Source: Mongoliitalea lutea
GTDB taxonomy: Bacteria > Bacteroidota > Bacteroidia > Cytophagales > Cyclobacteriaceae
Length of the DNA: 64,000 bases
NCBI RefSeq assembly: GCF_014652135.1
Contig: NZ_BMYF01000001.1
Coordinates: forward strand, 124,650-188,649
Direction of reading: 5' to 3'
Shown here in pieces: positions 1-8,334 of this stretch; the stretch's first letter is position 1; each line of letters opens with the position of its first letter. The notes below the pieces were generated by a model that ran no database searches, was not told the origin of the DNA, and saw only the letters and a program-made list of their open reading frames with translations. Made by a program: the position numbers and the translations under genes.

Positions 1-326
1 GTAACCACTTTTCCTATTTGGTCCACATGTCCTTGGACAATGTGCCCATCAAAACGTCCATTTGCTGGCATGCATCGCTCAATATTCACTTTTTTACCAG
101 CTTCCCAAGATTTCAAATTGGTTTTTTGAAGGGTTTCATCAATCGCAGTTACGCGATAGGTATCCCCTTCTATAGCGACTACGGTCAAGCAAACCCCATT
201 ATGAGCGACTGACTGATCAATTTTCAATTCATGTGTAATAGGTGAACTGATGTCAAAATGAATATTGGTGCCTTCAACCGTTTTTGCTTTGACTGTCCCG
301 AGTGTTTCGATGATTCCTGTAAACAT
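1..326 (-). CDS. ribE: Riboflavin synthase, alpha subunit (partial, N-terminal 108 residues)
   Basis: Converts two 6,7-dimethyl-8-ribityllumazine molecules to riboflavin in the cytoplasm, the last step of riboflavin synthesis. Reading leftward from the ATG at 326, the protein starts with MFTGIIETLG, the hallmark N terminus of the family. It then carries the NGVCLTV signature of the first lumazine-binding domain and GHIVQGHVD of the start of the second half. The gene leaves the window at base 1, so the C-terminal half is not visible. It is divergent from pcm. Confidence 0.93.
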   Translation of the reverse strand, partial: MFTGIIETLGTVKAKTVEGTNIHFDISSPITHELKIDQSVAHNGVCLTVVAIEGDTYRVTAIDETLQKTNLKSWEAGKKVNIERCMPANGRFDGHIVQGHVDQIGKVV

Positions 327-451
327 TTGTAGAATGTAAGCTTTTGGATTTCAAAAGAGAGCCCTCTTTTGATGATTTTCTCTTCAAAATAAGTGAATAA
401 TTACCTTAACTTCGCAAAGTCGAATCATGTTTTGAAGAATTAATCCCCCCA

Positions 452-1108
452 ATGATTAAACTGGAAGATACCTACAAGCACAAAGGTCAACGCAAAGCTC
501 TAGTCAAACTACTCCGAGAAAAAGGCATACAATCGGAAGCTGTGCTGGAAGCCATCAATACACTCCCAAGGCATTTCTTTTTCGATTCAGCACTTGCATC
601 CCATGCATACGAAGATAAAGCCTTCCCAATCGGTGAAGGTCAGACTATCTCCCAACCTTACACAGTGGCTTTTCAAACTGAGCTTTTAAATGTCAAACCG
701 GGTGATAAAGTTTTGGAAATCGGTACAGGTTCGGGCTATCAAGGCAGTATTTTACATTTATTGGGTGCGGAAGTACACTCTATCGAATACCAAGCAAAGC
801 TATTCGAGCGTACCAAGAAGTTTTTGGGGAAATTGGGTATTCCTTTAAAATTCTATTTTGGAGATGGTAGTCAGGGAATCCCCCAACAAGCTCCTTTTGA
901 TAAAATAATTGTTACGGCAGGAGCACCTATTGTTCCAACCTCTTTATTGAATCAGCTGAAAATAGGTGGAATTTTGGTCATCCCAGTAGGCGATCGAAAA
1001 ACACAGAAAATGCTTAAGCTGACCAAACAAAGTGCTACTAAAATCATCAAAGAGGAGTTTAATAATTTTGCATTTGTTCCTCTGCTAGGGAAGGAAGGCT
1101 GGGTGTAA
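452..1108 (+). CDS. pcm: Protein-L-isoaspartate O-methyltransferase
   Basis: Uses S-adenosylmethionine to methylate isoaspartyl residues in damaged proteins, which starts their repair. The 218 residues match the usual family length. GQTISQPY at residues 63-70 is the family's substrate-side active-site segment, and VLEIGTGSGYQ at 87-97 is SAM motif I. Later segments (GDGSQGIP, FDKIIVTAGAP) fit the class I methyltransferase fold. It is a single gene between divergent ribE and a thioesterase. No signal peptide is visible, so it acts in the cytoplasm. Confidence 0.93.
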   Translation: MIKLEDTYKHKGQRKALVKLLREKGIQSEAVLEAINTLPRHFFFDSALASHAYEDKAFPIGEGQTISQPYTVAFQTELLNVKPGDKVLEIGTGSGYQGSILHLLGAEVHSIEYQAKLFERTKKFLGKLGIPLKFYFGDGSQGIPQQAPFDKIIVTAGAPIVPTSLLNQLKIGGILVIPVGDRKTQKMLKLTKQSATKIIKEEFNNFAFVPLLGKEGWV

Positions 1109-1164
1109 CAAAATTTTATATGGTTTTTGAAAACCAAAAAGACTTTCATTGAGTTAAAATTTTG

Positions 1165-1172
1165 TATATTTG
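1165..1172 (+). promoter_or_regulatory. Candidate Bacteroidota -7 promoter element
   Basis: TATATTTG matches the TAnnTTTG -7 element of Bacteroidota primary sigma factors and sits 16 bp before the thioesterase ATG. No convincing -33 TTTG at the right spacing was found, so this is a partial match. Confidence 0.4.
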
Positions 1173-1188
1173 AGAAAAATTAACTTTT

Positions 1189-1716
1189 ATGGCAAAGAAA
1201 AAAGCAGCTTCCTTATCTCAAGTGATTATGACGGAGATGGTTCTCCCTAATGACACCAATACCTTAAACAACCTGATGGGTGGAAAATTGATGCATTGGA
1301 TGGACATTGTAGCAGCTATTGCCGCACAAAAACACTCCAACAGGATCGTAGTCACTGCTTCTGCCGACAGTATTTCCTTTAAGCATCCGATTGCTCTGGG
1401 TAATGTGGTAACATTAAAAGCCTTCGTCACAAGAGCATTCAACTCTTCCATGGAAGTGTATATCGAAGTATTTGCAGAGGATATTCCTGCAAACAAAAAA
1501 ATCACTACTCACCGCGCATTCTTCACCTTTGTAGCGGTAGACCAAAATGGTCGACCAATTGAAGTGCCTGAAGTAGAGCCTGCTACTCCTGAAGAGGTAG
1601 AATTGTACGAAGGTGCTTTGCGCAGACGACAGCTTCGTTTGATTCTTTCCAAAAAAATGGACCCGAATGATGCCTCCGAGTTAAAGGCAATCTTCGATTT
1701 GAACGAACCTAAATAA
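1189..1716 (+). CDS. Acyl-CoA thioesterase, hotdog fold (BACH/YciA type)
   Basis: Predicted to hydrolyse acyl-CoA thioesters in the cytoplasm. A single hotdog domain spans roughly residues 10-135. The segment GGKLMHWMDIVAAIAA at 31-46 matches the hotdog helix of the BACH/YciA group, which carries the catalytic Asp (WMD). The next strands (VTASADSISFKHPIALGNVV) also fit. The C-terminal tail (about residues 135-175) is charged and specific to this lineage. Chain-length preference cannot be told from sequence. A good intrinsic terminator follows. Confidence 0.85.
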   Translation: MAKKKAASLSQVIMTEMVLPNDTNTLNNLMGGKLMHWMDIVAAIAAQKHSNRIVVTASADSISFKHPIALGNVVTLKAFVTRAFNSSMEVYIEVFAEDIPANKKITTHRAFFTFVAVDQNGRPIEVPEVEPATPEEVELYEGALRRRQLRLILSKKMDPNDASELKAIFDLNEPK

Positions 1717-1725
1717 ATTAGTTCC

Positions 1726-1752
1726 AACCCGGCTTTTTGAGTCGGGTTTTCT
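1726..1752 (+). terminator. Intrinsic terminator after the thioesterase gene
   Basis: AACCCGGC (1726-1733) pairs with GTCGGGTT (1741-1748) with one G-U pair and a 7-nt loop, followed by a T-rich tract. Confidence 0.8.
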
Positions 1753-1797
1753 TTTTTCTTCTTTGGAAAGCCCCCTTTTTTTACGGAATTTAGGCCC

Positions 1798-2349
1798 ATG
1801 GAAAATTTGAGTTTACATCACTTAAGTTTGTTTATCACCGAAGAAGTATATGTCATCCCAGGTGATGACATTAAACCCGTGGCACAAGGATCCCTACCAA
1901 TCCCTCAAACAACAGAGACAGCTAGTGCTACTGTGGAAGAAACCATAGAAGCCATTGAAAGTATTCCAGCTCTCAGCTACGATGGGAAATTTGAAAAGGG
2001 TGTAATGGTGATCGTGGATGAAGCAGAGATAAAGGCAGAATTGCAGGAACTCTTATTCAAAATCCTAGGCGCGGTAGGCTGCGGTCTTAAAGACATTGCT
2101 CTGGTCAAGAGCAATGCTTTGGAGGGTACTAGCATGGAGTCTATTCAACAACTCAATCCTTCAAAAATCATCCTTTTTGGGAAAGTTGCCCATGACATCA
2201 TGCATTACAGAGATGAATTATACAAAATTCATGCAGAAGACGGTATGGAATTTCTATTTGCAGACGATCTGAATGCTATCTATACTACCGTAGCGCTTAA
2301 AAAATCCCTATGGAACCAATTACAAATCCTTTTTGGCATACAAAAATAA
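1798..2349 (+). CDS. Conserved hypothetical protein, 183 aa
   Basis: Not recognised. No signal peptide or membrane segment. A Thr/Glu-rich linker (about residues 33-58) separates a short N-terminal segment (LSLFITEEVYVIPGD) from a C-terminal alpha/beta domain. That domain has a buried strand VMVIVDEAEI (around 68-78), NPSKIILFGKVA (around 121-132) and a terminal helix KKSLWNQLQILFG. The layout of a binding peptide plus linker plus small globular domain suggests a partner of a larger complex, but this is inference only. The next ORF starts 4 bp after its stop, so the two are probably cotranscribed. Confidence 0.75.
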   Translation: MENLSLHHLSLFITEEVYVIPGDDIKPVAQGSLPIPQTTETASATVEETIEAIESIPALSYDGKFEKGVMVIVDEAEIKAELQELLFKILGAVGCGLKDIALVKSNALEGTSMESIQQLNPSKIILFGKVAHDIMHYRDELYKIHAEDGMEFLFADDLNAIYTTVALKKSLWNQLQILFGIQK

Positions 2350-2352
2350 CCT

Positions 2353-2652
2353 ATGAGCAATTCAGCAGCTGTATGGCTTAAGCGATTCAGATGGATCAGC
2401 ATCATCGAAGGCTTGTCTTTCTTGATTCTACTATTTATCGCCATGCCCTTAAAATATGTATTTGACTATCCTTTGGCAGTAACCTATGTAGGTTGGGCTC
2501 ATGGGATTTTATTTGTGATCTATATTTATGTAGTCTTCCCTACTGCTTACAAAGCAAGTTGGGATTTCAAAAAGACATTTTTGGCTTTGGTAGCTTCTAT
2601 CCTACCCTTTGGGCCCTTTGTCTTTGACAAATACATCCTAAATAATTCCTGA
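2353..2652 (+). CDS. DUF3817 integral membrane protein
   Basis: A 99-residue membrane protein with three hydrophobic segments (about 13-34, 40-65 and 72-90). The family pattern RxxxxIEGLSFLxLL near the N terminus and WAHGILFVIYI in the second segment match DUF3817, a small family of unknown function. It starts 4 bp after the previous stop and is followed 37 bp later by the kinase-like gene, so the three probably form one transcription unit. Confidence 0.8.
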   Translation: MSNSAAVWLKRFRWISIIEGLSFLILLFIAMPLKYVFDYPLAVTYVGWAHGILFVIYIYVVFPTAYKASWDFKKTFLALVASILPFGPFVFDKYILNNS

Positions 2653-2689
2653 AAATTGATATCACATTTAATCAACTAAACTTGAACCC

Positions 2690-3712
2690 ATGGCACTGAT
2701 CAGCAAAAAGAAACTTATCTACCCCATCAGTCCTGGATTAAGAGCTTTTTTAGTGAAATACGGACGGGAAGTAGATTTCCCTATCCACTACAGCGATCTG
2801 CTTCGGTATAGTGGTTCGATTCCTTTGTATGATTTCAAGGGAAATGATACACTGTGGGAAACTGTCTTTTTTGCTGAATCTGATCGAGAAGAAATTCATC
2901 AAAGTGTAAAAAAGATCTATGCAATTCTCAAGGCTGAGGGAGATATGAGTGTGATGGACCACCTCTATATTGACCGGATAGATTTATGCGTGTATGGCAA
3001 TACCCAACCCTTTCGAGTTAGAATTGTCAACCGCATCAATGATAACTTTGACTATTTCTACATCAAAAATGCTGATGCATCACGGGTGTACGGCTTGGAA
3101 TTAGAGCATCTTTTATCACCCAATCGCATCAGTTATTTAGTACACCAAAACACCTTGATAGAAGAACATATTGCTGGTATCCCCGGGGAACAATTTATGC
3201 GTCAGCATATCAACGATCCAAACCTGAATCCTATTCGATTGGCCAAAGAATTTGTCAAATTCAATGAACGTTGTTTTGTCAGACTTCTCGGTGATATGCA
3301 TTCATCCAATTTCGTAATTGATGTGACTCCGGACTTTGAAGAAACACATTATAGGATCCGAGCGATTGATTTTGATCAGCAATCTTATGAAGGCAAAAAA
3401 TCCATTTATTTACCTCAATATTTTAAGGAGAATAACGCTTTAATCCAATTAGGCATCAAGCATATTACACCTGAATCCATGCGTCAATATCAGCGGGAAG
3501 AACGAGCACTAATTGCTACTCGACTAAAAAGTGCCACACAAGAAATTGAGGATGTGTTAAGTACTATGGAAAATGACATAGTCTCCATTCCTGAAAACAT
3601 AGAAAATCTAAAAAAAGAACTAGCAAAGCACTACGCTAATCCAAATTTTTTGACTTGTAAAAACATGGGGCAAATCGTCAGGGAAAGTTTGGCCCAAGTA
3701 CTACATCGATAA
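2690..3712 (+). CDS. Hypothetical protein with kinase-like (APH/protein-kinase fold) features
   Basis: 340 residues, cytoplasmic, not assigned to a named family. Several landmarks of a protein-kinase-like fold appear in the right order: FYIKNAD with K126 (candidate ATP-binding Lys), E137 or E139 in the next helix, a hinge-like LIEEHIAGIPG (156-166), a catalytic-loop-like LGDMHSSNF (200-208; D202, H204, N207) comparable to HGDLHxxN, and AIDFDQ (225-230) in the place of the metal-binding DFG/DxD. The C-terminal 80 residues are helical and charged. The kinase reading is inference from motifs; the substrate is unknown. Confidence 0.7.
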   Translation: MALISKKKLIYPISPGLRAFLVKYGREVDFPIHYSDLLRYSGSIPLYDFKGNDTLWETVFFAESDREEIHQSVKKIYAILKAEGDMSVMDHLYIDRIDLCVYGNTQPFRVRIVNRINDNFDYFYIKNADASRVYGLELEHLLSPNRISYLVHQNTLIEEHIAGIPGEQFMRQHINDPNLNPIRLAKEFVKFNERCFVRLLGDMHSSNFVIDVTPDFEETHYRIRAIDFDQQSYEGKKSIYLPQYFKENNALIQLGIKHITPESMRQYQREERALIATRLKSATQEIEDVLSTMENDIVSIPENIENLKKELAKHYANPNFLTCKNMGQIVRESLAQVLHR

Positions 3713-3737
3713 ATTGTAATACTTGGGCCAATAGTCC

Positions 3738-6194
3738 TTAATAAAATTTCACCTGACACTCAGGATTAACTTTTTGAAAACCATCTACTGCACGTTGACT
3801 TAACCGGGTATTGAAAGCAGATAAACGCTTTAAGTTCCGCAACCCAAATATGGGCTTTAGCGACCTAACATTGGTACTTGCTATATTTAATTCTTCCAGT
3901 TGTTGGAGTGTTTCCAGTCCTTTGAGAACTTTAATGTTTGTACCTGAAAGGTCTAAATAAATTAAGTTTTGCAAGCGTGCAAGAGGTCTTAGGTCTTGTA
4001 CTCCAGTATTTGAAAGATCCAAACTCTTTAAGTCTACCAAAGAACCCAAAACCGTCAAGTCGGTAATCGGTGCCTGTGAAATCTTCAACTCAAGCAACAA
4101 ATTTAATTTACCAACTGCTTCTATATCCTTAAGATAAACATCAAATATGGAAACTTTTCGAAGATTATTAAAAGCTAATAAAGGCTCCAAATTTTCAATA
4201 GACACTCTCTCAATCGCAAATTCCGCTGAAGATGTCCAGACATGTAATTGCTCTGAATCAGGCCTAAATGAGTTATCCCCAAAATATTTTTGTATGACAC
4301 TTTTCCATTCACTATCCAAATAATCCCACCAAGCTTCCAACCACTCTGTACGGTAAATGATGGTAATGGACCCATTCTTAGCTAAAAACTCTGAAACCTG
4401 ATCTCTGTCAAACTCCGCACCATCAATATTCAAATATTCGAGCTGCGTCATAGAGTTTAAAGAACTAATTTCTTGAACTGGTGCAAGGGCAAAATCAATA
4501 CGCTTCAATCCATTCAAATTAGCTAATGGGCGTAGGGAGCGAACGCTTGTTTCTTTACCTATAACTGCCTGCAGCATCCGCATTTCTGAAAGAGGCGTAA
4601 CATCCGCCACAGCCGTATTGCTGAAATCTAAATAATTTAATTTCCTGAATTTTAGTACTGGAGCAAGATTGGTAATTGCACTACCTGCTAACTGTAGACT
4701 ATCAATTCCAACTGTTGCAGTCAAGTCTTCAATGCTTGGGATAGGCTTTTTTAGGCTTGGGTTATTGTGTACAAGCACCTCTTTCCACGCCTCAGATAAT
4801 CCATCATACCAAGTTTGTAGGTTTTCAACGTGATGCACCAAGAGCACTCTTCTATTTTGACGGGCAAATTCGTCTGCACTTTCCTCTGAAACCCGAGTAA
4901 GATCTGCATATACTCTTCTAAGGCTCGTTTTATTTTGAAGCGGAGTCAATTCAGCAACCTCTGTTTGATTAAAATTGACCATAACCAAACTTTTCATGCC
5001 AGCTAAAGGCTGCAGGCTTGAAATATTGGTTTCCGAAACATTTAACTCAATTAAACTTATCAAATTTTCAAGTAAGTCGAAATTGATAATAAAATTTTTA
5101 CTGATATCTAAATGCGTGAGGGAAGATAGTTCCGCTATATTCTCCATGTTATTGAAACCACTCTCACGTAAATTCAACACCTTTAATTCATCGAATGAGT
5201 TTAACACATCAAAACTATTAATGGGCGTATTTACTGCTTCAAGCGTATGGATTTTTTTCAAATTTCCCAATTCACTGATATCGGAGATTTGCGTATTGGA
5301 AATATTCAAATAGCTCAATCTATCTGAATATTTTATAAATTGAATATCCCGCGTAGGTGTATTAGCAATATTGAGATATGTTAGAAAAGTTACATTACTA
5401 ATTGGATTCAGTTCCCTGATTTGGGTGGAACTAATATCGATATATTTTAGGTCTCTCAACGCCTCAATTGGACTTAAATCAACTAAGAATGTGTTTCCAG
5501 ATAAATTAATTGAATCTATCGCTGAAATTTTATAGAGGTGTTCGAGAGTTACAGAATCTGTATCTGATAGTCCAATTTTAGTGCGGAAATAATTTTCCCA
5601 TGTGTAAGAAAGATTAGACCACCAAGTCTTTAATTCTTGGTCTCTACTAAGTTTCGTTGTGTAGATACTGGCAATTTTCAGTTCATTTGATTTTTTATCT
5701 ACGTTTACCTCCAAAAAGCGAGGCTTTGTATTGCTGATTTTCTCTTTATTAAGCCCTGTTGCAGTGAGTGTTCTATCCATAGAAACCAAAAATGATAATT
5801 CATCATTATCTCTCAAAAAAGGTTTGATTTCTCTGACCTTAAACTTGAAATTAGCATCTTTAAAGAAGAACTCAATATCCTTTAAATAGGCGGTAATATC
5901 TTTATTGGTAATAACTTTTCTGTCAATTAACAAATCATCTTCTACCTGAACTTTACCATCACGGAAAATCTTGGTATAACTTTCACGTATAATGACATCT
6001 TTGTCTCGTGCTGGGGTGTCTTGACTGCCTACTGTATTTAAAAAGTACTCCAAGAAGCGGATTTGATCCTCAACTTGGCTACTTAACTCCTTAATTTCCT
6101 GTTTGCTGTATCCCTTAATGTCTTGAGCAAAAGAATATTGAGAAGATAGAAGTAAAATCAGTAAATACGTTATGTGAAACTTATTTTTGATCAT
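3738..6194 (-). CDS. Exported leucine-rich-repeat protein with three W-rich cap/LRR modules
   Basis: 818 residues from the ATG at 6194, which overlaps the upstream gene by 14 bp and gives a clean signal peptide (FHITYLLILLLSSQYSFAQ); a start at 6224 would add ten residues before it. Residues 25-160 form an alpha/beta domain also seen in neighbouring genes. Then the architecture repeats three times: a Trp-rich helical cap (LKTWWSNLSYTWENY, LQTWYDGLSEAWKEV, LEAWWDYLDSEWKSV), followed by SDS22/internalin-like 22-residue repeats with LxxLxxLDISxTxVxDLxPL. Each block closes with a VxxFxxxN segment. Such repeats normally bind proteins. It lies last in a four-gene operon, so it is probably periplasmic or surface-exposed. 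The partner is unknown. Confidence 0.85.
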   Translation of the reverse strand: MIKNKFHITYLLILLLSSQYSFAQDIKGYSKQEIKELSSQVEDQIRFLEYFLNTVGSQDTPARDKDVIIRESYTKIFRDGKVQVEDDLLIDRKVITNKDITAYLKDIEFFFKDANFKFKVREIKPFLRDNDELSFLVSMDRTLTATGLNKEKISNTKPRFLEVNVDKKSNELKIASIYTTKLSRDQELKTWWSNLSYTWENYFRTKIGLSDTDSVTLEHLYKISAIDSINLSGNTFLVDLSPIEALRDLKYIDISSTQIRELNPISNVTFLTYLNIANTPTRDIQFIKYSDRLSYLNISNTQISDISELGNLKKIHTLEAVNTPINSFDVLNSFDELKVLNLRESGFNNMENIAELSSLTHLDISKNFIINFDLLENLISLIELNVSETNISSLQPLAGMKSLVMVNFNQTEVAELTPLQNKTSLRRVYADLTRVSEESADEFARQNRRVLLVHHVENLQTWYDGLSEAWKEVLVHNNPSLKKPIPSIEDLTATVGIDSLQLAGSAITNLAPVLKFRKLNYLDFSNTAVADVTPLSEMRMLQAVIGKETSVRSLRPLANLNGLKRIDFALAPVQEISSLNSMTQLEYLNIDGAEFDRDQVSEFLAKNGSITIIYRTEWLEAWWDYLDSEWKSVIQKYFGDNSFRPDSEQLHVWTSSAEFAIERVSIENLEPLLAFNNLRKVSIFDVYLKDIEAVGKLNLLLELKISQAPITDLTVLGSLVDLKSLDLSNTGVQDLRPLARLQNLIYLDLSGTNIKVLKGLETLQQLEELNIASTNVRSLKPIFGLRNLKRLSAFNTRLSQRAVDGFQKVNPECQVKFY

Positions 6195-7020
6195 AAATGT
6201 AGCGTAATATTGACTCTTTGTCACCAGGTTTTAATTTCACTAGATTGCTAATCAACCACCCCGTATTAAAACCAGGCCTATTGAATTGATTTAATTCAAA
6301 ATACCAGTTATTTATTTGAAAGAAATGGAACTTAACATCACGAATATTATCGAACTTCAAGTTTCCTCTTTTCATTTCATATAAAAAAAGAGTTAAGTAA
6401 TCCGGTTGAAAATCAGTGGTTGTGAATGACTCTGGCAAGTTTGTCTCTTGAAATGCTTTCCTCAAATTCATAAAACCTAATTCATGACTCAAAGGGTGCA
6501 AAAAACTTTTGTTGCTTCCTTCGGGCTTTTTGAAAATGTCTTTAAATGGTGGAAAGACTACTTTGTCAATGACCCATTCGTAACCCAATCCTTCAGGTTG
6601 CAATTTTAAAAACAAGGTAGCTTTTTCAATTTTGCCACGATAATTAAATGTTGCTTCCACCTCTGAAAACCATCCTTCTCGGTGAAAATTGATATACTGA
6701 GGAAGTGTTTCGGAAAGCACTTCTCTCATAAAGGTTGTTTTCAGGTCTGAAGAGATACCAGAGGTTTCATTGTCGAAAAGGATAGAAATAAATTTCCCCC
6801 TCAATTCTCTGTTTCTGTAAAACTCATCTTCTGGATAATACCGCTGATTACCATCTACACTTTCTTCGGCATTAAACCTTCTAAAAAATTGATTGACTTG
6901 TTTGGTGGAGGCTGCAAACCTCCCATCATCCTTGATGGTACCAGGACTGCCTAGGCCTTGTCCTGATACCAATTCAATAGATGATAGTATTACTAAAACT
7001 ACTATTACTAATTTTCTCAT
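6181..7020 (-). CDS. Exported conserved hypothetical protein, 279 aa
   Basis: Signal peptide MRKLVIVVLVILSSIELVSGQ, then a soluble protein with no membrane segment. Residues 40-155 have a helix (VNQFFRRFN), then REVLSETLPQYINF and a strand-rich stretch (WFSEVEATFNYRGKIEKATLFLKL). This resembles, weakly, the small alpha/beta domain of the adjacent proteins. The rest is alpha/beta and unassigned. Its ATG overlaps the stop of the preceding gene by 4 bp (ATGA), and its 3' end overlaps the LRR gene, so the genes are translationally coupled. Confidence 0.75.
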   Translation of the reverse strand: MRKLVIVVLVILSSIELVSGQGLGSPGTIKDDGRFAASTKQVNQFFRRFNAEESVDGNQRYYPEDEFYRNRELRGKFISILFDNETSGISSDLKTTFMREVLSETLPQYINFHREGWFSEVEATFNYRGKIEKATLFLKLQPEGLGYEWVIDKVVFPPFKDIFKKPEGSNKSFLHPLSHELGFMNLRKAFQETNLPESFTTTDFQPDYLTLFLYEMKRGNLKFDNIRDVKFHFFQINNWYFELNQFNRPGFNTGWLISNLVKLKPGDKESILRYIYDQK

Positions 7021-7595
7021 GCGGAGGTTTCAGTCACTCGAATATCACCCAACATTACATCCCAGAACTCAATGGTTCTACCTGCAATCTGAGTTTGTTT
7101 TTTCTCCACGTAGATGGTAATATCTTTCTTTGTAGTATCTCTGTAGTTCATACCACTTTCAATAGAAGTACCTTCGAATCTTTGATAGATAGTGATCACA
7201 CCTACAAATCTTCCATCAGGCTGTCTTTCCAAATCAGAAATGTATTGGATATCATACCATGTAATGTTTACGCGATCATAGTTCAAGGCCATCAAACGCT
7301 CAAAGTATCTTCTTACTTTGTAGTAAGCGATTTCTTTTCTGTTGATAGAAGAAACACCCATTTCTGCACCTGGAGCAAAAAGCTCTTCAGCTCTGTCCAT
7401 TACACGGTTAGCTTCTGAGAATTGTGTTTCTTTACTACCGATGATGCTGATGTACTTACTTAAATCTTTTACCTTTTCAAGGGCAAGTGAATCGATTGCC
7501 TGCTTTCTTGCAGGGCTGATGTTGTCAGACTGAGCTACAGAAACAGATGCCGCAGCTAGAAATACCAACAAAAATAGTGATATGTATTTTTTCAT
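7017..7595 (-). CDS. Exported conserved hypothetical protein, 192 aa
   Basis: Signal peptide MKKYISLFLLVFLAAASVSVAQ. The mature part carries a domain of about 110 residues: helix KVKDLSKYISIIGSKET, then ANRVMDRAEELF, VSSINRKEIAYYKVRRYFERL, and strands NITWYDIQYI and FVGVITIYQRF. The same order of segments occurs in the lipoprotein upstream and at the N terminus of the LRR protein downstream. Second gene of the operon, 27 bp after the lipoprotein gene. Function unknown. Confidence 0.78.
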   Translation of the reverse strand: MKKYISLFLLVFLAAASVSVAQSDNISPARKQAIDSLALEKVKDLSKYISIIGSKETQFSEANRVMDRAEELFAPGAEMGVSSINRKEIAYYKVRRYFERLMALNYDRVNITWYDIQYISDLERQPDGRFVGVITIYQRFEGTSIESGMNYRDTTKKDITIYVEKKQTQIAGRTIEFWDVMLGDIRVTETSA

Positions 7596-7622
7596 TGTTT
7601 AATAGTTTTTCTTTGGTGGAGA

Positions 7623-8096
7623 TTATTTTCTACGACGTAGTTCAAGCTCAGAAACTCTCCCAGAGTTATCCAAACGGATATCACTTACGAAGTTTAAGTT
7701 CTTTTTAGTGTCCTTCAAGTAGTGAAGATACTTTTCGATGGTAGTTGGCTCATCGTAATCTTTGATACCGCTTTCCTCGTGGATCACAATCAAAACAGGA
7801 GTTTCTTTGTTGGTGAACATGTTCAAAGCCTCATTGATTGTTCTGTTAGCCGCATCTACATTGGATGCGTTAGCGATGCTGCTGAAATAGTTTTCCAACT
7901 TACCTACAGCAACTTCTTCCGCGGATGGCTGGGCTGGGGCAGGTGCGGGAGGTGGTGGCGGAGCTTGCTCAGTAGCAGGTGCAGGTGCAGGAGCTACTAC
8001 TTTCTTTTTACTCTTACATGCTCCCATGGAGAGCAACACGAATAAAGCAAGAAATGCAATCTTACTTACGGGTGACAGAATGGTTCTTTTTTTCAT
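7623..8096 (-). CDS. Lipoprotein with proline/alanine-rich linker
   Basis: The ATG at 8096 (157 aa) is preferred over 8156 because it gives a normal lipoprotein signal ending in LSMGAC, with the lipidated Cys followed by KSKKK. A Pro/Ala-rich spacer of about 35 residues comes next, then a small domain (KLENYFSSIANAS, AANRTINEALNMF, VLIVIHEESG, TTIEKYLHYLKD, FVSDIRLDNSGRVSELEL) matching the layout of the next gene's mature domain. It is probably anchored in a membrane, with the linker spanning the periplasm or peptidoglycan. First gene of the four-gene operon. Confidence 0.78.
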   Translation of the reverse strand: MKKRTILSPVSKIAFLALFVLLSMGACKSKKKVVAPAPAPATEQAPPPPPAPAPAQPSAEEVAVGKLENYFSSIANASNVDAANRTINEALNMFTNKETPVLIVIHEESGIKDYDEPTTIEKYLHYLKDTKKNLNFVSDIRLDNSGRVSELELRRRK

Positions 8097-8283
8097 TAGT
8101 AGGTTTGGATTAATTATTTTTTTCTTCTCAAATATCATTCCATACAGCCTTTTCAAACTTATTATTAAGACAATTTAAGGTTTTATTAAAGGATGTATTT
8201 TGATATTAACGTGCAAATCTAAATGAAATTTTCTGGATTTTTTACAAGCGGTTTCTCAGCTAAATAAGAATATTTTTTTTCAT

Positions 8284-8311
8284 AAAAAAAGCCGCCCAAA
8301 ACAAGAGCGGC
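8284..8311 (-). terminator. Intrinsic terminator after the thioredoxin lipoprotein gene
   Basis: On the minus strand GCCGC (8311-8307) pairs with GCGGC (8295-8291), followed by seven Ts. It lies just downstream of the stop at 8335. Confidence 0.82.
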
Positions 8312-8334
8312 CTTCTTTGGTTTAACTATGAAAT

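Noticed and set aside
7722-8045. Plus-strand ORF opposite the lipoprotein gene
   Set aside because: It is antisense to a gene with a clear lipobox and linker; the Arg/Trp/Cys-rich protein comes from reading the Pro/Ala codons backwards.
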